Assembly (NCBI GenBank): GCA_937965735.1
Contig: CALCKU010000148.1
Coordinates: 1 to 33,062 of the forward strand
Reading direction: 5' to 3'
DNA: 33,062 nucleotides
DNA from: an uncultured Caulobacterales bacterium
GTDB taxonomy: Bacteria > Pseudomonadota > Alphaproteobacteria > Caulobacterales > Maricaulaceae
In this document: piece after piece, positions 27,992-33,062 of the stretch
Position numbering within the stretch: the first letter of the stretch is position 1
Layout: the number at the start of each line of letters is the position of its first letter
Program-made: the position numbers and the translations under genes
Notes under the pieces: model-generated
Told to the model about the DNA's origin: nothing
The model's database searches: none
The model's input: only the letters and a program-made list of their open reading frames with translations

Positions 27992-29284
27992 GTGGCCAAT
28001 GTAGTTGTCGTAGGATCCCAATGGGGTGATGAAGGAAAAGGCAAAATCGTCGATTGGTTATCCAGTCGTGCAGATGTCATTGTCCGATTCCAAGGGGGGC
28101 ATAATGCGGGTCATACCTTAGTCGTTGACGGCGTAACCTATAAACTCTCCCTCCTGCCGTCTGGCGTAGTACGCGGTGGTAAGCTTTCCATAATTGGAAA
28201 CGGCGTTGTCCTTGACCCATGGGCATTTTTAAAAGAGGTAAAGCGGATTAAAGGTCAAGGCATAAAAATTACACCCGCAGATTTACAAATATCCGAATCG
28301 ACATCCCTCATCTTACCGATCCATTCAGAGCTTGACGGCATTCGTGAAAATCGTGTGGACGGCATTAAAATTGGTACGACCAAACGCGGTATTGGCCCCG
28401 CTTACGAAGACAAAATTGCCCGACGCGCAATACGGCTTTGTGACCTCGAAGACGAAACGCATTTATTATCACGCCTTGAAAACTTACTGCACCACCATAA
28501 TGCGCTAAGACGCGGCTTAGGCGAAACGGAAACCGACCCACAAGAGCTTTTTGAACTTTTGAAAGCGGTCGCGTCGAAGATCCTCCCGTTCATGGCCCCT
28601 GTCTGGCATAGCCTTGATGAGGCAAATCGTGCCGATAAACGGATATTGTTTGAAGGCGCACAGGGCACAATGCTTGACATTGACCACGGCACTTACCCCT
28701 TTGTAACCAGCTCTAACACCGTGGCTGGACAAGCCGCCGCAGGGTCTGGCATGGGACCACGATCGCTTAATTATGTTCTCGGCATTACAAAAGCCTACAC
28801 AACCCGCGTAGGCGAAGGCCCTTTCCCGACAGAACTTTTTGACGATATTGGTCATAGGCTCGGCGAGCGCGGACATGAATTTGGAACCGTAACAGGACGC
28901 CAAAGACGGTGTGGCTGGTTTGATGCGGTTATGGTTAAACAGGCCATTGTTACGGGCGGCATTACGGGCATTGCCTTGACCAAACTTGATGTACTGGATG
29001 GCTTGGCTGAAATAAAAATTTGTACAGCGTATAAATTAAACGGGAAAATTATTCGTCGCCTTCCCTCTGGCGCGACCAATCAAGCCACTATTGAACCCAT
29101 ATATGAAAGCCTTCCGGGTTGGACAGGCTCAACGCGCGGCGCGCGCTCTTGGGCTGACCTCCCCGCAGAAGCCGTTAAATATGTCCGTCGTGTGGAAGAG
29201 CTGATTGGCTGTCCCGTCTCTATGGTTTCGACGTCTCCAGAACGCGAAGATGTGATCTTGATGCGCGACCCGTTTAAGGCTTAA
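27992..29284 (+). CDS. purA: adenylosuccinate synthase
   Basis: GTG start, [68 protein letters not shown] track start 27968. Confidence 0.97.
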   Translation: MANVVVVGSQWGDEGKGKIVDWLSSRADVIVRFQGGHNAGHTLVVDGVTYKLSLLPSGVVRGGKLSIIGNGVVLDPWAFLKEVKRIKGQGIKITPADLQISESTSLILPIHSELDGIRENRVDGIKIGTTKRGIGPAYEDKIARRAIRLCDLEDETHLLSRLENLLHHHNALRRGLGETETDPQELFELLKAVASKILPFMAPVWHSLDEANRADKRILFEGAQGTMLDIDHGTYPFVTSSNTVAGQAAAGSGMGPRSLNYVLGITKAYTTRVGEGPFPTELFDDIGHRLGERGHEFGTVTGRQRRCGWFDAVMVKQAIVTGGITGIALTKLDVLDGLAEIKICTAYKLNGKIIRRLPSGATNQATIEPIYESLPGWTGSTRGARSWADLPAEAVKYVRRVEELIGCPVSMVSTSPEREDVILMRDPFKA

Positions 29285-29305
29285 CGCATTTACAAAGGCG
29301 GGCCT

Positions 29306-29911
29306 ATGATTACACGATTATCGTTTTGGATAGGCCCTCTTATCTATGCCCTACTCGTCTTTGAGATGGGTCGATATTGGATTGCCCCCGATCCCAATAA
29401 TACGGACCGATTACAAACTCTGGCCGTTATGATGGTATTTGAATTTATCATGGTACATTCAGGTGTATTTATGGCCGTCATGCCTAAAAAAATATCACTC
29501 CTGTTTTTTGTGCCTGTATACGGTGTTTTCGCGCTGGCCATGAACACTATGGCCCCGGGCAATACAATCTTATGGATATATCTGAGCGTTGTCTTTGTGC
29601 GCATGCGGTTTGCTTTTTCAAACCCAAAAGGTTCAGAGCCTCAAATCGCAATAACCATTAGCCTTTGCGCCGTTTTAATCTATTTTGCCCTTTTAGTTAG
29701 TTTTATTCTAAACGCACACTTAGTACCAAAAATCGGATTAACCGATCAGTTTTTACTTGAAAGCGGGTATAAAGACAGCATCACGACAGGTGGGCTTCTT
29801 ACCGATATGCCACAAGTCTCTATGGCAATGGGCGTCGTATATTTCTCACTCCTCGCATTGATTGAAATTGTGATTCCTATTTTTTATTCAAAATCCAAAT
29901 CCGATTTATAG
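29306..29911 (+). CDS. hypothetical multi-pass membrane protein
   Basis: 201-aa strongly hydrophobic ORF with several predicted TM segments; no family recognised. Confidence 0.65.
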   Translation: MITRLSFWIGPLIYALLVFEMGRYWIAPDPNNTDRLQTLAVMMVFEFIMVHSGVFMAVMPKKISLLFFVPVYGVFALAMNTMAPGNTILWIYLSVVFVRMRFAFSNPKGSEPQIAITISLCAVLIYFALLVSFILNAHLVPKIGLTDQFLLESGYKDSITTGGLLTDMPQVSMAMGVVYFSLLALIEIVIPIFYSKSKSDL

Positions 29912-29965
29912 CGACACATTTAACAAGAGTATTGACGCATATATCAAGGCCTGCAAGGCAGGATT

Positions 29966-30895
29966 ATGACTCAAACGCCCGATTCCAAACCTAAATCCAT
30001 AAGCCCCAAAGTCCTCGCATTATCCGCTATAACTTTAGTGTTTATCTGGGGTAGCGCCTTTACATTAATTGATGTGGGTGTGGCCCATATTGCGCCTATA
30101 TGGTTGGTGGCCTATCGCCTCTCCATTGGATGCCTCTTAGTGACGCTTTATGCCCTGTTCAGAGGACAACGGTTTCCAAAAATTCGTGACTCGCGCTGGA
30201 TTTGGTACTTATGTTTGGGTATCACAAGCTCTGTGCTCCCCTTTTTTCTTGTCACAACAGGTCAATTGAAAGTCGATAGCGGGCTGTCGGCGATTCTAAT
30301 TGGCTTTATGCCTATTATGACCATCATACTGGCGCATTTCTTTACCGATGAAAAACTCAATACGTTAAAATTACTTGGTTTCTCGGTTGGGCTTTTCGGA
30401 ATTATCCTATTATTTATGCCGGATGATTTTTCGTTTGAACTCGTCAAGGACTGGAAATCACAATTGATGATTATCATGGCAGCTTTTTGTTACGCTATAA
30501 CCACTGTCGGGGCTAAACGCGCGCCAGATACGCCGCCCAGTATCGCAGCAGCTATGATGTTGGTTATGGCAGCACTGATTGCTGTCATTGCCGCCCTGTT
30601 TTCAGGCTTGCCAGAATCGATCCCACCGACACCGAGTTTATTGGCCGCTATCGGGCTGGGTATCGGGTCAACAGGTATTGCCACGATATTATACCTCTAT
30701 GTTTTACAACTGACTGGGCCAAGCCTTATTGCCAAAGTGAATTATTTTGTGCCTGCCGTGTCCGTCTCTTTAGGCGTTATATTTCTAAATGAACCGCTGA
30801 CATTGCGCATTATTATCTCTTTCGGGATTATTATCTTAGGCATCATCATCGCGCGGCGCGGTGTCGACAAACCGATTACCCCAATCATTCGTTAG
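29966..30895 (+). CDS. DMT superfamily (EamA) transporter
   Basis: LVFIWGSAFTLIDVGVAHIAPIWLVAYRLSIGCLLV, duplicated EamA repeats, YVLQLTGPSLIAKVNYFVPAVSVSLGVIFLNEPLT. Confidence 0.92.
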   Translation: MTQTPDSKPKSISPKVLALSAITLVFIWGSAFTLIDVGVAHIAPIWLVAYRLSIGCLLVTLYALFRGQRFPKIRDSRWIWYLCLGITSSVLPFFLVTTGQLKVDSGLSAILIGFMPIMTIILAHFFTDEKLNTLKLLGFSVGLFGIILLFMPDDFSFELVKDWKSQLMIIMAAFCYAITTVGAKRAPDTPPSIAAAMMLVMAALIAVIAALFSGLPESIPPTPSLLAAIGLGIGSTGIATILYLYVLQLTGPSLIAKVNYFVPAVSVSLGVIFLNEPLTLRIIISFGIIILGIIIARRGVDKPITPIIR

Positions 30896-31767
30896 GGTTT
30901 CAATCCCTTCAAAACGGAGAAAGGGTTATTCCCGTTTGACGGCTCGGGTGTCGTATCATCCTCTGCATAACTCAAACCATGGTTTAATGGGCCATGCCCT
31001 GCACCAAGCTTTGGCGCGCTTTGGATACCCTCGAAAACAAAATCTCGCGCTGACATGACAGCAGCCTCTAGCGGATTGCCTAAAGCCATAGACGCCGCCA
31101 CAGCACTGGCAAGCGTACACCCTGTACCATGTGTATGCTTGCTGTGAAGTCTTGGCCCTGTCATCAAGCTCGCCCCGTCATCAGAGACAAGCACATCAAT
31201 CAGCGTTTTGCCCTTCAAATGCCCGCCCTTCATCAAAGCCGCATAAGCGCCCATCTCTAGTAATTTTTGCCCTGCCTTAGACAGATCCTCCGCCTCTTTA
31301 ATCGTAAGCCCCGTTAGGATTTCTGCCTCGGGCACATTCGGTGTCACGAGATCACAAAGCGGTAATAATTTGGTCTTCATCGCTTCAACCGCGTCAGTTG
31401 ATAATAGAGCGTCGCCACTCGTTGCCACCATGACAGGATCAAGGACAACAAAGGCTTCAATATCCGTAATAGCATTTGCTACGATGTCTATAATCTCTGA
31501 ATTCCCAAGCATACCAATTTTAATAACGTCTGCACCAATGTCAGATAAACAAACCTCTATTTGGGTTTTGACAAGCGCGGCAGGCATAAACTCAACCGCG
31601 TGAACCCCAACGGTATTTTGCGCTGTCACAGCCGTAATCGCCGTCATGGAATAGGCCCCGTAAGCGGCACATGTTTTAATGTCAGCCTGTATTCCAGCCC
31701 CGCCACCAGAGTCAGAGCCCGCAATGATCAGGACACGGCCAACAGATTTCGTATTAAGCTCAACCAT
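30892..31767 (-). CDS. thiD: hydroxymethylpyrimidine/phosphomethylpyrimidine kinase
   Basis: VLIIAGSDSGGGAGIQADIKTCAAYGAYSMTAITAVTAQNT, IKIGMLGN, VLDPVMVATSGDALL, LVTPNVPEAEILTG, HGTGCTLASAVAA. Confidence 0.97.
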   Translation of the reverse strand: MVELNTKSVGRVLIIAGSDSGGGAGIQADIKTCAAYGAYSMTAITAVTAQNTVGVHAVEFMPAALVKTQIEVCLSDIGADVIKIGMLGNSEIIDIVANAITDIEAFVVLDPVMVATSGDALLSTDAVEAMKTKLLPLCDLVTPNVPEAEILTGLTIKEAEDLSKAGQKLLEMGAYAALMKGGHLKGKTLIDVLVSDDGASLMTGPRLHSKHTHGTGCTLASAVAASMALGNPLEAAVMSARDFVFEGIQSAPKLGAGHGPLNHGLSYAEDDTTPEPSNGNNPFSVLKGLKP

Positions 31768-32605
31768 TCTCGATAGACTCCCAAATTTTCAGCGCCTGCA
31801 CAGTTTCCGCCACATCATGTACGCGCAGAATATCGGCACCGTTCGTAGCAGACCAAAGCGCACTCGCCAGTGAACCGCCCAAGCGATCATCGACATGGCT
31901 CCCATCTATCTTCCCAATAAAACTTTTACGAGACGTACCCATTAAAATTGGACAGCCGAGCGATCTAAAGCTCTCAAGGTTTGAGAGAAGTGAGAGGTTA
32001 TCGGCTAAGGTTTTGCCAAAGCCAATACCCGGATCAACGGTTATATTACTGCGCTCAATCCCTGCAAATTCTGCCGCATCTATTCGCCGTGCAAGCCAGT
32101 TTTTTATATCGCCAACCGTGTCACCGTAAACGGGATTATCCTGCATGGTCGCTGGCGAGCCTTGGATATGCATTAGGATAAGTGGACAGGCCAGATCGGC
32201 CGCAACAGCCTCTGAACGCGTGTCAAAGGTCAATGCCGTCACATCATTCCATATGTCCGCTCCCATATGAATCGCCGCTTCGGCTACATCAGGTTTGCGC
32301 GTATCAATCGAGATAAGCGGTTCACGGTCAAGGTCGCGCATCGCTTCGCGAAGGGCCGAGATAACGGGAACCGTGCGTAGGATTTCCTCTTTAATCGAAA
32401 TTGTGTCTGCACCGGGCCGCGTAGACTCGCCGCCAATATCAATAATATCTGCGCCCTCATCGATAAGCGCGAGCGCTTTTTGAACCGCTGTGTCTACATC
32501 CGCATGTCGTCCGCCATCCGAAAAGCTATCGGGCGTGACATTGAGAATTCCCATGATTTTTGGGCGCTGAAATATAAGGCTGGGGACAGACATATCAATT
32601 GGCAT
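31760..32605 (-). CDS. folP: dihydropteroate synthase
   Basis: IMGILNVTPDSFSDGGRH, DIIDIGGESTRPGA, ISIDTRKPDVAEAA, ITVDPGIGFGKTLADNLSLL, GTSRKSFIG. Confidence 0.97.
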   Translation of the reverse strand: MPIDMSVPSLIFQRPKIMGILNVTPDSFSDGGRHADVDTAVQKALALIDEGADIIDIGGESTRPGADTISIKEEILRTVPVISALREAMRDLDREPLISIDTRKPDVAEAAIHMGADIWNDVTALTFDTRSEAVAADLACPLILMHIQGSPATMQDNPVYGDTVGDIKNWLARRIDAAEFAGIERSNITVDPGIGFGKTLADNLSLLSNLESFRSLGCPILMGTSRKSFIGKIDGSHVDDRLGGSLASALWSATNGADILRVHDVAETVQALKIWESIENG

Positions 32606-32716
32606 CCTTCAATGTCGTCCAAATTAAAATGGTTTCCCATTTTCATAAGATCAAGCGATCACAAAAGATATATAGCTAAAATCAAACTTGAAGCTCACCT
32701 ATTCATCACGCCATTG

Positions 32717-32754
32717 AAGATATTAAACCTAGCATTTGGCAGGTTTAATATCTT
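32717..32754. terminator. 14-bp perfect inverted repeat hairpin at the ftsH 3' end, possible terminator
   Basis: AAGATATTAAACCT-agcatttggc-AGGTTTAATATCTT; overlaps the ftsH stop codon (32753-32755); no clear T-tract. Confidence 0.6.
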
Positions 32755-33062
32755 AAGTCTCGGGTTGAGCATCACCTAATGGACGCGGTTTTTTCGTCGT
32801 CGGTACAGCCGATACGGACGGCTTAGCCGCAGCATCTGGACGCTTAGGTTTAATCCCATCGGACAATAGAACCGTAATCTCATCACCCGACAATGTCTCA
32901 TATTCAAGCAGAGCCTCGGCCAAAGCGACCCAATCCTTCTTTTTCTTTTTAAGGATTTCCAACGCTTTCTCATGCGCTTCAGTGACGAATCGTTTAATTT
33001 CAGACTCAATCAGTTTTGATGTTTCAGGAGAGATTGCAGACCCCCGACCAATTCCTGGGTGG
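32753..33062 (-). CDS. ftsH: ATP-dependent zinc metalloprotease FtsH, C-terminal part, truncated by window edge
   Basis: Reverse-complement frame open to the edge: HPGIGRGSAISPETSKLIESEIKRFVTEAHEKALEILKKKKKDWVALAEALLEYETLSGDEI; next to folP as often seen. Confidence 0.9.
   Translation of the reverse strand, partial: HPGIGRGSAISPETSKLIESEIKRFVTEAHEKALEILKKKKKDWVALAEALLEYETLSGDEITVLLSDGIKPKRPDAAAKPSVSAVPTTKKPRPLGDAQPET

Noticed and set aside
28517-28903. 128-aa minus ORF opposite purA
   Set aside because: Antisense shadow of purA.

Overview
The window looks like ordinary alphaproteobacterial chromosome: nusB/rib/nrdR/glyA, plsX-fabH-ihfA-merR, serC-serA-purA, and ftsH-folP. I infer this from gene order and protein motifs, without a database search. 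Core genes include heme A synthase, tRNA-Pro(GGG), MerR regulator, ihfA, fabH, plsX, cytochrome bc1 chaperone, bamE, thiL, nusB, ribH, ribB(A), ribE, a RibD reductase-only protein, nrdR, glyA, serC, serA, purA, thiD, folP and the ftsH 3' end. Accessory material includes a partial IS1595/ISXO2-type transposase at the left edge, a GIY-YIG nuclease-domain protein between nrdR and glyA, and an IS3 'graveyard' after glyA containing one full-length IS3-family element with clear terminal inverted repeats. The most interesting locus is a tightly packed minus-strand operon: AstA-like acyltransferase, fused E1 alpha/beta 2-oxoacid dehydrogenase, malonyltransferase-like protein, and glutaryl-CoA dehydrogenase. 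It is divergent from an Lrp/AsnC regulator, with a perfect 13-bp dyad in the intergenic region. Other structural signals are a 14-bp perfect hairpin after ftsH that resembles the glyA terminator hairpin, a serC leader with stacked hairpins, a terminator-like hairpin just before the purA start, a reductase-only RibD plus a GCHII-like domain without its usual cysteines, and a small ORF translationally coupled to serC.
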